From Spirodela intermedia (lineage: Eukaryota; Streptophyta; Magnoliopsida; Alismatales; Araceae): DNA of 64,000 nt. Position 1 is the stretch's first letter. Each line of letters opens with the position of its first letter. Below the pieces are notes generated by a model, which saw only the letters and a list, made by a program, of their open reading frames with translations, did not search any database and was not told the origin of the DNA. Below, one piece after another: positions 1 to 11,990 of the stretch. The stretch is taken from contig LR746266.1 of the NCBI GenBank assembly GCA_902729315.2, forward strand, positions 4,536,759 through 4,600,758. The letters are read 5' to 3'. The translations under genes and the position numbers were made by a program.

Positions 1-1364
1 GCGACCGCACCTGTCCCTGTTTGACTCGATTACGCGACCGGGCGCATAATTGGAACCAATCGAGGTGGAGCCACCAGCGTACACCAAGAGGCGCGTGTGG
101 TGCACAGCGGGCGGCGTGGCGCGGCAGGGAGCTCGAATTGTCCTGCTCTCCCAATCTCCTTGTTGGGTCCTTGTTGTGATGGTTATCATTAAATGCCTGT
201 CATAGCTGAGCGGGAAACGCGAGGCCATTTTTCACGGTTCTATCCTCCGAGACTTAATGGCTGGTCTTGCGAAAAAGGCAGAGGTACCATCATTGACTTC
301 AGTCACAAGATGAGAGTCTGCGGCCGCCACGTGAGTAGGTGATGAGGCTACATCGGGGGGGCATATATGCCGAGATATTGTTGCAACGATGCCCACGTCT
401 GGTGCACTCGCCGTTGGAGACCACGTCGGATGGATATAATAATGATCATAATAATCATACGCCAAGTGGCAGGACATATGACGCATGCATGCGAAGACGG
501 AGCATTCCGGGGGGCTCCCCCCCTCCCCGGCAGACTTCCTTGTGCGTGCGGAACTCTACTTGGCCGACCCAGCGGACCCTGCCTAACTCCACGCAGCTCA
601 ATGTTCATGGGCATCCCAACGCGCCACGTGATCCCCGGGGTGGTTGAGTCCGAGCCGAGCCAATCGGCTCAGATTGGCGGGCAGCAGCTGCGCCCGCGTG
701 TGCCCCAGCGGTGGGGACTGTCCGGCCGAAAGGACGACGACTCCAGGAAATTACAAGTGGGCGGGCGCGGTTGGCGGATGATTATTCGTGGCTCTTTATC
801 CCGTGGCACGTGGCAGGGCATCGCATTTAAGATTAAAAAAACGAGGCATTTAATAGATCATTTTTATCGCCCCAATAATGAGCTCTCTGCTAGCGTTTGC
901 TCTCGCTCGCGATCTCAGTAGGCTTACCTGGACGACAAGCCCTGAAAGCGACGCAAAAAGGACCGACTGGATGGAGGTTAACCGAGATCTCGACCCACGT
1001 AACCCCCCACCCCCCCCCCGGGTGCGAGCCGCCCAATCTCCGCCGGTTCATCGTTATCCCGACTTCCCAGGCGTCTGGATGTGCCACGTGGACTTGACAT
1101 GACCGGTTGACAAGCTGACGAAGACCGACATGTTGGGCCCACATGTCCCGGAACGGCTCGACCGTGAGGAGGTCTCGGGGCCCCCTGCTCCTCCCCAGTC
1201 CTACATGGTAAACGACGGAGCCGGTGGCAAGGACGTGCATGGTGCTATCCTGCTCCAATCGGTCGTCTAGCTGGGCACTCAGCGTCATTGATAGCAAGGC
1301 AGGCGGATGACGCTATGGATGACCTTGCGAGTGGCCATCCCCTCCCTTCCTCCCTCCCTCTCCC
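1..1364 (+). promoter_or_regulatory. Upstream/promoter region of the GH3 gene
   Basis: No convincing gene is seen here; the short open frames on both strands look random. The stretch holds four perfect CACGTG G-boxes (328-333, 625-630, 807-812, 1085-1090). It also holds an everted TGTC pair around a TGGGCCCA palindrome (1127-1147), listed separately. G-box plus TGTC-type auxin elements is a known combination in GH3 promoters; that this region drives auxin response here is inference from position. Confidence 0.6.
1127..1147. promoter_or_regulatory. Everted TGTC pair with central TGGGCCCA palindrome (candidate ARF/TCP site)
   Basis: GACA and TGTC cores face outwards with 13 bases between them. 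The left core, read on the minus strand, is TGTCGG, the high-affinity ARF-binding hexamer. The centre is the palindrome TGGGCCCA, which contains the GGNCCCAC-type TCP consensus. It lies about 220 bases upstream of the TATA box of an auxin-inducible gene family. Binding by ARF or TCP factors is inferred. Confidence 0.45.
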
Positions 1365-1371
1365 TATAAAT
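1365..1371 (+). promoter_or_regulatory. TATA box of GH3 gene
   Basis: TATAAAT follows a pyrimidine-rich patch and precedes the GH3 start codon by about 185 bases, leaving room for a 5' leader that contains the CT microsatellite. Position and sequence fit a core promoter. Confidence 0.7.
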
Positions 1372-1420
1372 TCGGACCCTACCCCATTCCCTCTTAACCA
1401 TTGCTACCGTCTCTCTCTAC

Positions 1421-1421
<1 letters not shown>

Positions 1422-1471
<50 letters not shown>
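1422..1471 (+). repeat. (CT)~25 microsatellite in the GH3 5' leader
   Basis: An uninterrupted CT run of about 50 bases lies between the TATA box and the start codon, so it should be transcribed as part of the 5' UTR. Pyrimidine runs in leaders are common in plants; this one is long enough to be length-variable. Confidence 0.9.
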
Positions 1472-1475
<4 letters not shown>

Positions 1476-1553
1476 ACTTTCTCTCTCAGAGCACCGTCTT
1501 TCCCTCCTCTCCGTCGATTCCGGGAACCGGTCTTCGAGTTCCCAACTGTTGCC

Positions 1554-3567
1554 ATGGCCGTCGACTCGACCATTTCATCTCCTCTGGGCCCGCCTGCGTG
1601 CGAGAACGATGCCAAGAAGCTCCAATTCATAGAAGAGATGACCAGAAACACCGACCGGGTGCAGGAGACCGTACTGGCGGAGATTTTGAACCAGAACGCG
1701 GAGGCGGAGTACCTGAAGCGGTACAGTCTCGCCGGAGATACTGACCGAAAGACGTTCAAGGCCAAACTCCCGGTGATCACTTACGAGGACCTCCAGCCGG
1801 AGATCCAGCGCATCGCCAACGGGGACCGGTCGCCCATCCTCTCTTCTCATCCCATTACCGAATTCCTGACCAGGTACGAAAATTATCTCCCACCAGCGAT
1901 CAAAAAATATTCGGGTGGGCTCGACAATCGTTAGAATATCATCCTCGATGACGTTCATGTGATCTCGCAGCTCTGGGACCTCGGCCGGTGAGCGGAAGCT
2001 AATGCCGACAATTAGAGAAGAGCTGGATCGCCGACAGCTCCTGTACAGCTTACTGATGCCCGTGATGAACATGTAAGCCTCGGGGTTTGATCCATATTCA
2101 ATCTATTTCTTCCGATCTTTCGATTGGCAAAAAGGCTGTGTTCGTCCAAATCGTTAGCACTTTCTGATGGACACAAGCCATGGTATGTGTTGTCGCAGTT
2201 TCGTGCCGGGTCTCGACAAAGGCAAAGGGCTGTACTTTCTGTTTGTGAAGTCCGAGAGCAGGACACCGGGTGGCCTCCTCGCCAGGCCCGTGCTCACCAG
2301 CTACTACAAGAGCGACCATTTCCGCACGCGTCCCTTCGACCCGTACAACGTCTACACCAGCACTACGGAGGCCATCCTCTGCGCCGACTCCTTCCAGAGC
2401 ATGTACGTCCAGATGATCTGCGGCCTCTACCAGCGAGAGGAAGTCCTCCGGGTCGGGGCGGTATTCGCCTCTGGCCTCCTCCGAGCTATCCGGTTCCTCC
2501 AGGTCCACTGGGAGCAGCTCTCACAGGACATCGCCATGGGGGCGCTCAACGAGAAGATCACTGACGCCGCCGTCCGGGCGTCCGTATCTGGCCTGCTGAA
2601 GCCCGATTGGGAGCTGTCCCAGTTCGTGATCGAACAGTGCTCGGACGGAGATTGGGGCGGCATCGTCCGAAGGATCTGGCCCAACACCAAGTACCTCGAT
2701 GTGATCGTCACCGGCGCAATGGCTCAGTACATCCCCACGCTTGAATACCTCAGCGGGGGGCTGCCGATGGCCTGCACCATGTACGCCTCCTCCGAGTGCT
2801 ACTTCGGCCTCAACCTCAGGCCCATGTGCAAGCCTTCGGAGGTCTCCTACACCATCATGCCCAACATGGCGTACTTCGAGTTCCTCCCCTACGAATCCTC
2901 CAACATCAACTCCAGAGACCCTCCGCCCAAGCTCGTCGAACTGGCCGACGTCGAGGTGGGCAAGGAGTACGAGCTGGTGGTCACCACCTACGCGGGGCTG
3001 TACCGCTACCGCGTTGGTGACATCCTCCGGGTCACGGGATTTCACAACGCCGCCCCTCAGTTCCATTTCGTGCGGCGCAAGAACGTGCTGCTCAGCATCG
3101 AGTCGGACAAGACGGACGAGGCCGAGCTGCAGAAGGCGGTGGAGAACGCCGCCGAGCTCCTGAAGCCCTACGGCGGGAGCGTCGTGGAGTACACGAGCCA
3201 CGCTGAGTCGAAAACCATTCCGGGCCACTACGTCATCTACTGGGAGCTCATGTTTAAGGACCCGATGAGCGGCCCCGGCGCGGAGGTCCTGGAACAATGT
3301 TGCCTGGCGATCGAGGAGTCGCTGAACACCGTGTACAGGCAGAGCCGGGTCGCTGACGGCTCGATTGGGCCGCTGGAGATCCGGGTAGTGCGGGGAGGCA
3401 CCTTCGAGGAGGTGATGGACTTCGCCATCTCCCGCGGGGCGTCCATCAACCAGTACAAGGCCCCCCGCTGCGTCAACGCCGCCCCCATCCTTGAGCTGCT
3501 CGATTCGCGGGTGGTCTCCGCCCACTTTAGCCCCTGCGCGCCCAAATGGAGCCCGCACCGCCGTTAG
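1554..3567 (+). CDS. GH3: GH3 auxin-responsive acyl-amido synthetase (group II, IAA-conjugating type)
   Basis: Three exons: 1554-1873, 1971-2072 and 2199-3567, with GT..AG borders and matching phases, giving 596 residues, normal for the family (about 600). Family members use ATP to adenylate indole-3-acetic acid and join it to amino acids in the cytosol, lowering free auxin. The three nucleotide-binding motifs are present: [10 protein letters not shown] at about residues 107-116, [12 protein letters not shown] from 336 and [11 protein letters not shown] from 405. The start was chosen because the N-terminus ([14 protein letters not shown]) resembles grass group II GH3 proteins; the open frame extends further upstream only through the CT-repeat leader. 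No frameshift or missing motif is seen, so the gene looks functional. Auxin induction is expected for the family and fits the TGTC and G-box motifs upstream. Whether IAA or another acyl acid is the substrate cannot be settled from sequence alone, but group II membership favours IAA. Confidence 0.95.
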
Positions 3568-6158
3568 GCCACAGTCGCCTGTTTCTAACCTTCAGGCGGA
3601 CAACGCAGCCCTCTCGCCGCAGCGGCGGAGGCAGAGGCGGACTCAGAAGCAGATGTTCCGGGATCCTCTAACCCCCCCAATTCACGGGAAGGATTGATAA
3701 AACAATTGGCCGCCACCTTGATGTTGCTCCGTTTCATCCTTCTTACTCACTCCATGTGTTAGTCTATGTTTGATTTGCCCAAAAATCGTTTCTTTCTCCA
3801 TTCAGACATCGAATGCGTGACGGAAACGATAAGTCTTCGGGTCCTAGTCGTCGAACGCGTGATTCCACCGTTCAGACGACCTCGACGAGAGTCTCGGCTT
3901 GTGATCAGTCGCCCGTCCCTCTGGCCTCCCTCCCTTCATCCCACCAGGAACAACATGCAAATGGCCAAGTCAGTGGTCAAGAAAGTGGACTTCTCCTAGA
4001 TGGCCCGTTCGTCCCTGCTCCCCCCATCTACGCTCGAGTCAGCAGCATGTTCCGCAGGACGAGTCGCAGACCCCATCTGGTCTCGTCCTTGCCACAGACA
4101 ACCCTCATTGCATCAAAGGGCATCTTCCCCCAGCTCATCGTTGACGGAGTAAAACGCCCGGACAAAATTGTCGCAGACTTTGCAGACTAAGATACTGAAA
4201 TGGTGGGGATCTCTCTTCCTCCCCGCGTCGTCGACACATTTGCCGTAACCAACGCGAAGAAGACCGGTTCCCATTGGCGGGCGGAGGTCCATAGTGATCG
4301 GCATCTACGTCTACCGACTCTCTAAATAGTGCCTTGTAATATATATATATATACATATATCTTCCATCGGAGACCTCTCCGCACATTACGTTCTACGCAG
4401 GCTGAGCCGAGTCTCATCCTCGATACGTGTCTTGGAGGGACTGGTTGGATTCGTCCCAGAGAGGACGTCATCGTGAGGTCTGAACTTTAGAACTTTGTTT
4501 TCGTTCGAAGAATATCCTCTTACGTCTGGAGATTAATGGCGGTCCGAAGCACTTGCCTCGACAGTAACCGTGTTGCCGGAGAAGACAACGACGTGTCCAG
4601 CGGTGGCTCTCGCGCGGTCTGGAAGAAGGAAGGAAACTAAGGCGCCACCGGCTGTCTTTCCCCGCTGGACCACTTTCGCCGCAAGAGCTCCAGGAGGCCC
4701 TCCATTGGTCTTCCAGACGGTCGCATCAGCCAAGCGAGGCCACGTCGGGTGAGAGAGAGGGCTCACATCTTCTCCTCAGGGGGCATTGACCCAGATCGTC
4801 CTCGCGAATCCCGGGCCGTGACGTAGCTTACGTCTCCATGGCTCAAATGCATGCCCCGGAAGTCTACTCCCGCCCACCCCCACTACGAAGCTAGCCCCTT
4901 TTGACCTCCCGGCCTGAACGAAAGTCTCCGACGCAGCAATATTCCGTGACGCAGAGAAAAACCCAGATCTCGCAGGAGATTGTGCAATCGGCGACTGGGA
5001 TGTCCCAACTGAGTTGAAGAGTTCATCCTCGAATGATTGACAGAGCTTGTCCTCGCCGACTTTTGATAGTCTGCACTGAATAATCCGTTTCCAACTTTCA
5101 ACAACCGCCGCAAAATAATCTTCCGCCGTTGGAATCAGATCGTCAACATCGAGCAGTCCCATAGAAAAACCGCTCCGTGGCTTGAACGACTATAATACGA
5201 TCCAAGGGCCGCCGTCCCACAGATCGAATAACGCCGTCTCCGGTTATATAACAGGCGAATCCGAGACACTGTTCCGACTGCAGGGAGACCGGCATTTGAT
5301 TATACTCGTCACCAATGCCTGTAGCGAAGGTCAGCGCCCCCCATATTCGTCCGGTCTTTCCTTACAAATGGACCGGCGGTGGACGAGGCTGAGAGATTCC
5401 TCCCATCGATGATGAGATCTTCCGTCCGGATTGAACGATTTCTATATCTGTTCTGTCCTCTTTGACCGGGGACACACCGAATTTTCTGTGGAACGCCCCC
5501 AGATACCGATTCCCCCAGGACTCCGCCACCTGTCCAGACGTCTGCAGCTCAAGCACAGAAGAAGAAGAAGGTGAAGACCCCGTTCTTGGTCTACCGCCAA
5601 TCGCCTTGAGTGAGCATTCAGTTCGGGTCTTATCTCGAGCGACGTTCTTTCGAGTGTCTCGCGGTCAACACGTCGACGATGTCCACCGCATCACCATACT
5701 TCTCAGAATCGACCCGCGAGGGGCGAGCCATGCACGGGCTCACATGCATGGGTACGTCCAGTGACTAACACCCACCGAGTTTTTAAGTTATCCGGACAAA
5801 AAAAGAACGTTGACTTTTATCAACTTGATGGGTAACTGCATTTTCTAATTATGGGTAATAAAGATAAATATAACGCAGTTAATTGATGTTTTTCCTACGC
5901 TTGGGGAAGGAGAGCGTGAGATTTTTTACGTAATAGACCCTGAATTTTGCTTTTTTGCATGAATCCCAGTGTTCTCGCCTAAAAAGATATATTTTTAACC
6001 CCAGGCATTTTTTTCTTCTGACACGCTAATTAGCCGAAAAATAAAATAAAAAATTATCAGAGGAAGCTCACGGTCCCCGCCCCTGACGAATTTTTAATGG
6101 GCCTATCTGGGTTCAGATCAATTTTCTTTCTGGCCGTTTCTCCGAGCCAGGGCTGCAC
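3568..6158. other. Intergenic region, GH3 3' side to decayed gene copy
   Basis: The first 200 bases are probably GH3 3' UTR. Short open frames on both strands (for example minus 4776-5162 and plus 5462-5764) have no recognisable domain and lack flanking exon structure. An AT-alternating run lies at 4339-4358. The last 400 bases are AT-rich. I see no gene, RNA gene or clear mobile element here. Confidence 0.5.
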
Positions 6159-6560
6159 TGGATGTCATAAAATAGACCCAATATCATGGTGGACTTAGCA
6201 GGACCGCCTGTACGGCCCGTCATCATCTCAGATCCCTTATTCGGCCCATTATCATCGCCGCCATGTCCACGTCAAACAATGCCATCCATCCGTGGGATTC
6301 ACCATCTTAGTACGCTGTTGGCCCTGTGTTGAATGAGCAGCCAATGAACGATCATGTGGTCCCCACCCAGTGGGCTTAATCTCCACATAAGTTGAGAGCA
6401 TCGCCACTGCCTGCACATCCAGTGAACCCCCTTAGAAAGGGGGGAAGAGAGATTGTAGGGGGAGGGGAAGGTGGGTGAAGCGCCGGCATGCTGTGGCTTG
6501 CCTCTGTCCCGTCACTGTCGAAAATTACCATGCTCATGGGGCACTGTCGCCCTTGTGGTT
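6159..6560 (+). pseudogene. Decayed partial duplicate of DUF760-gene promoter and exon-1 start
   Basis: This segment aligns along its length with 16547-16920, the promoter and first coding codons of the intact DUF760 gene. It has one extra stretch of about 33 bases near 6210-6245. The start codon (6488) is kept and the frame stays open for about 24 codons until the segment is cut at the first base of the 5' LTR (6561). Most differences are C to T or G to A at CpG sites of the intact copy, as expected when methylated cytosines decay. No further exon of the duplicate is present beyond the retroelement. It is a dead 5' fragment, probably silenced long ago. Confidence 0.8.
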
Positions 6561-6900
6561 TGTTACTGGAGTCACCTTGCAGGGACAAACCCTTGCACCA
6601 GCATACCTCACACAATAGATAAGTGTGGTATGGTAAGTGCACAGTGGCATGATGTGTGCGCATGGCAGCATGGCATGCAGACACAACAACATGGTAGAGG
6701 TGCACAGCGGCACGGCGTGAACTAGTAATACATAGGCGTAAGAAGACACGGTATAGAAACCAAAGGTTAGTGGGTCAGATTATGTACTAGTATGGTGTCA
6801 TTCAATGATTAGAAAGTTAATTCCACATTGAAAGTGGAATTAATCACCCAAAGGGCTCTATCTACCTTTTAAAGTAATAAAGTTAACTTATTCGATCACA
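6561..6900 (+). repeat. 5' LTR of the gypsy element
   Basis: Begins TGTTAC and ends near TCACA. It matches the right LTR in order and in several blocks, notably the ATGATTAG block near 6803 and the AGTTA block near 6880, though with many substitutions and small indels. The end is uncertain: similarity may run on to about 6932, where a weak primer-binding-like AGGTAATGATC follows. Confidence 0.7.
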
Positions 6901-9599
6901 TTTAAATAACTATGGGCTGATATGCCCAACACCAGGTAATGATCATGTGGAGCAACCAATAGAGAGAAGTCAAGATAAGAGGCCATTATAAAAGCAACAA
7001 GAGCTCCCACAAGTAGTGCCCATAAGTAGAGAATTAATCGATTATAAGACAAACAAGAGGCAATAATGAGATTTGTCAAGTCACTTGTAAATCATATAAA
7101 AAGAGAGAACCGATGTTATATGAGAATAAACAAAAGCTTAGTCAACACAAGTAGAGGAACAAGCTTGAGGGACAACAATAAGGATTAATACTCTATTTGG
7201 TCAATTAGATGAAGAGCTCAAATCCTTCTATAAATAAGTCCAGGATAGGAATATGTCATTTGTAACTCATAAGGCGGAGATCTTGTCACTCTAAGAAGAG
7301 CTCATATGAGAATTGACCAAGTTATAGAGGTAGTTAGAGAAAGTTGTGACTAACTTTTAAAACAAAATCAAAGGCATCCAAAGATAATAGGAGTATGTCT
7401 TGTCCATAGTGCCTTTGAAGACTACAAGGCCCAAACCCAAACCTTATTATAAAGAACATATGCAATGTTGATCAAATTTTTTTTAATGAGATTTGTAACG
7501 TTATTTGAATGTCAACACATATTTGGATAAGAAAGTATTTATTGAGATACTTGACTGAGAATGTAAATACTTAATGGTGACTAAGGTTCTAGGACTCGTC
7601 TCAATTCACTTAACCAACTTTAGTTAGATGACAAAAATTGTAATGAGATAATTAAAGTACATTAGGTCTATGGGTGAGTACATAGAGTAATTCTCAATAT
7701 TGTTACTTGATGTACCAAAGATGGATGATGATGACAAATTCTATTATGCCAAAGAGATAGAAACATGGGTCTTAAATAAGCTTCACTATCAAGGTGTGCA
7801 GAACATCTGTATTGTTATAATAGTGACAAATGTACTAATAAACAAATAGTGTCAATAACTAGGGATAGGTAAATAAATTAACTAAAGAAGCCAAGGCCAC
7901 AAAAATTAATAAGGCCATAGAGGATGAACTCTAAAAGGTATGAGATGAATAGAGCACACATACCAAGGCCATGGACCTTGGGAGGAGGTGTATTCCTGCA
8001 ATTTGAGGGACCACAGTAGATAAGCTACTATGTATGTAGGAGTCCCCACATAAGTATGTAATGTTATGACTAAAAAGATGTATGACAAGGGCTTGAGTCA
8101 ACATGGTGTTGGCACAAGAGTAACCCTCTCTGGATTTTTTTGAAGAGGTACCCAACTTGTACACCATATAGTTATTAAATGCTATGCAATCATTCAATTA
8201 GGGGAAAGAATGGCACTATTTGTGGTGACTAAGTATTAGTCAAATTGGGGTTCACTCATAATTTTTTGTCATAAAGGAAAGTTAAATGCCTTGGATTAAA
8301 CTTGTTCAATTAAGCAATCGAGTCAATGTCATGAATTTAAAAGTAAGAACCTTTATTTGGATGACGCGATTGGTGGAGATACAAAGTGGCACATGACTAT
8401 ACTATTTTGACTTTCTAACCTTACAAATTGATGATTTTGATGTCATCTTTGGTGTAGATTTTACAATCAAGGCCATGGTAGAGTTCTTCCTTCAGTGTAA
8501 ATAACTTATCATCTATGGGGACAAGTAATCTTACTTCATATAAAGATTGACACAAGAGTGAGTATAGTTGGAACTAATATTGACCAGACAACTCAAAACG
8601 AACTGCCAACATGATGTTGATACCTTTTTCATCACTTTCCGACAGGTGGAAGAAGACAAAAAGAAGAAATTGATATACCACCTTCATGTACAACATTTAT
8701 TTAAGACATTTAAATATATTATGTTTGAGAAGTTATATGTTAGGCTTTCACTAAGATAAGAGATTAAACACATCATCGAGTTACTATCAAGAGAATGACT
8801 TTTGACTTGAAAATATCTTAAAAAATAGTTTTAACTCACTTTGAAGAATTGAGAAAATAGTTAGAAAAGTTGTTATAGATACGTCACATATGTCCTTGTA
8901 TCGTACCATTTGACACACCTATATTTTTTCAGCAAAAGAACAGATCTCTAAGACTTTATATGGATTACTTGGATTACTGAGTGTTGAATAAGATCATAAT
9001 GAAGAATAAATATTTAGTAGCTAACATCGATGAATTGTTTAATTAGTTGGGAGTAATACGGGTCTTCTCTAAATTATACATGAAAAACATATATCATCAA
9101 GGTTGAATTAAGGAATGGGATAAGTATAAAATTATTTATGTCACCTACTATGGATCTTATGAATTCATTGTCATGTCTTTTGGACTCACTATACCCATTG
9201 ACTTTTTGCTCTTTGATGAATCATATATTTTGACCTTTTTTTTCTAGATTCGTGATAATTTATCTAAATTACAAACTTACATACAAGTGCTATATGGATG
9301 AGGACTCAATCCTTCAACTACTAAACTTCTCTCAAGCTTCAAAAGTATATATTAATGTATTAGAAATAGTTATTAGTAGGATCCTCATGTATGATGTACA
9401 TCAAGTAATTTTAAAGGTTGAAAATTAAGTGACATAAGATAAGAGTATTAGATTCATGATAAAGTGATGACAAAGATCATATATTATTTTTTATTTATAT
9501 TATTTTTAAACAAAGTTCATTGTATTCATGATAATAAAAGCTCATACAATATTTTGTTGTTCTATTTTCGAGTAACTTGTGATTATTATTTCTTTGAGG

Positions 9600-11990
9600 G
9601 AGGGGGGGTGGGGGGAATGCCCCAACTTCCATTCTTGGGCTAGATTGATTATAGATCAGTTTATTCATCCAATCCCATCACTAGTATTTTAGTTGGTCTA
9701 CCTTGACTTGAGATAACTGGACTTCAGTCAATCTAACTTCAATAAACTCAAATGAGCTAATTGAGGGATTCACCTAACCTCTCCACCGCTTCACCTGTCT
9801 ATAAAGAATGGGCCTCAAAGTGTACCTTGGTGACTTTTCTTCAACACCTAGTCTCGTGATGATTTGTCATCCATGTTCTCCTACTTTTAACCCTTGCTTA
9901 CGTCTTCTTCCCACCAGTGTTCCTACTTTGATTCTTTAGATGAAAGAGGGTGTATAAGAAGTGATTAGATTTTTTCTCACATAGTCAATTTTTATTTTTC
10001 GTCTTTACCTCTTCTTTCTTTTTTTTTTGTTAAGAATTGAGGTAAGGGAAGAGGTAATTATTGACTTTTGGAACTTTAACTCTACTTCTTAGGGTTCACC
10101 TCTCTTTGTTTTTTTTATATTTTATTTTTAAGTCTTTTGCTTGATACCAAACTAAATGGTTTAAAGTACTAATATTTCTTAAAGAAAGACTTCAAGGATT
10201 TATAGTGCTCATTGATAAATTTTCATTGTCATGAGTTATATTTGTGTTAATTTGTAAAAAGTAGTTTTCAATTGGTTAATATGATTTTTTGGCTAATTAT
10301 ATGATTTTATATAATTTTTATTATCCTATTTTTGAGATAAATGAAGAAAAAGAAAAGAAAATAAAAAATAGAAAAAGGGGGGACCCACCAGCCAACTAGA
10401 CCCGCAAGTGGGTCAAAAGCGTAGTTGGGGCGGAGCCGCGAGCATGGGCTTGAACGGCTATGGACCGATGAGGGCACGTGTGTGTCACTCACTTTCCACA
10501 TCACTAGTGGCTAGCAAGATGTGGGGCAAGGAGTGGTCGTACACACGGGAGGAAGGGACTTATTGATTTCCAAAACTTGCATTACCATATATGCATCTCA
10601 ACATTCAATGTATAATTGATGTGGGACTAAATCGACAGTTACACCTTCTCCATAAGTTTTTGAAGATTTTAATACCAAAAATACCCCTTATTTATAATAG
10701 TGAGATATCATGATGACATCACTAGATAAGGGTATTTGAGAACTTGTTCCCTCTCTCTCATGCAAGCAGACAATCAACACGGGTTTAAATCCTACTAGAG
10801 CCAAAATTCATATTTTTATCTGACTAAATTGCAACTTTCTTGCAGATCACCGGTGAAGGATTAAGTCGCCAGAATCATTTGACAATTGGCAAAAATTTCA
10901 TCAATGTAATTTGCAAAGAATTATTATTATAATTACTGAATAATTTGTAATAAAAAGATCGCAAATCTATCAAGTAAATGATCTCTGCTTGATTGACGAA
11001 TAAGTCATCATTGAAAAGAGGATGATTCGTGATGAAGAGCCTCTTCTTGCTACATGGACCTAAGGATGAAGTTTCCTGACACGTGCCTCACCTCCATCTA
11101 GCTCTTCTCTATTGAGTGATAGCTATTAAAGAACCAAAAAGTCGTCATTTTTCTACTCTATCAAGCAACAGTTGCTGAAGATAATTTGACAACCTATTTC
11201 ATTAATCTCTAGACTTCGTAAAAAGATCTAGAGATTTTCCACGTCGTCTTTATTCAAGAAAAATCTTTGAGGTTGTGGACACTACATGACAATCCTCTCA
11301 AATGATCAGGATTCTAGTACATCACCAATATATCGCCGTCGTAATAACAGAATTCTATTTTCTTGCTTTCAACTTAATTTTTAATTTATTTAGTGATAAT
11401 TTGTATGATTTAAATTTATCAAATTATTCTTCATTCAATTACGTTTCTTCTGACTTTTACAGATATTAATTTGATAAATTAAATCATTTTTAATCACTTA
11501 CGTAAGAATCATCGAACTAAACTCTATCTATGCTCAATTCACGTTTGTCGAGTACTAACATCATCTTGACGTCTGCACCCTTATTTCTCTTTTTTATGAA
11601 TTTTAAATATATTTCATTTTTATTTCTTAATCTAAAGTTTATAAAAAATTATATTCTTTTAGGTAAATTCTGAAAAAAAATTACTTAATTTTATATTACA
11701 TCTAGAAAAATTCTGAAAAATTACTTGATTTTTAGAATTATAAAAAATTCTGAAAAATTATCCGACTTAGAAATTTCTACTATTTTTAGAAGTTTTATTG
11801 AATTATAATTGATATATTTGTTCAGAAATACTTCTAAATATTCAAAAATTAGTATTTTCTAGTTTTATAAATTTTAAATTTACGTGATTTACTATACAAC
11901 GACTAAATCACGTCACTCATCATGCTACATTGATCGCTTTGATTAGGTTAACCTTTTTCACACCTTTATCCTACATTTATTATGACTTGA
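9600..11990. mobile_element. Non-coding insertion inside the gypsy element, unclassified
   Basis: This stretch interrupts the gypsy coding order and carries no coding trace. It opens with a G-rich tract (about 9598-9616) and contains a GATGTGGGACTAAAT-type block near 10618, a kind of sequence common in plant LTR regions. AT-rich sequence fills the right half. A solo LTR or LTR-bearing remnant is likely, but I could not pair its ends. Confidence 0.35.

Noticed and set aside
2521-3558. 345-residue open frame antisense to GH3
   Set aside because: Shadow frame caused by GC-rich codons of the GH3 exon; no domain of its own.
4776-5162. 128-residue minus-strand open frame in the GH3-side spacer
   Set aside because: No recognisable domain, exon structure or promoter; chance frame in mixed-composition DNA.
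6159-6560. Possibility that the retroelement captured (transduced) the DUF760 gene start
   Set aside because: The copied segment lies outside the LTR, ending at its first base, so it is flanking DNA rather than element cargo.
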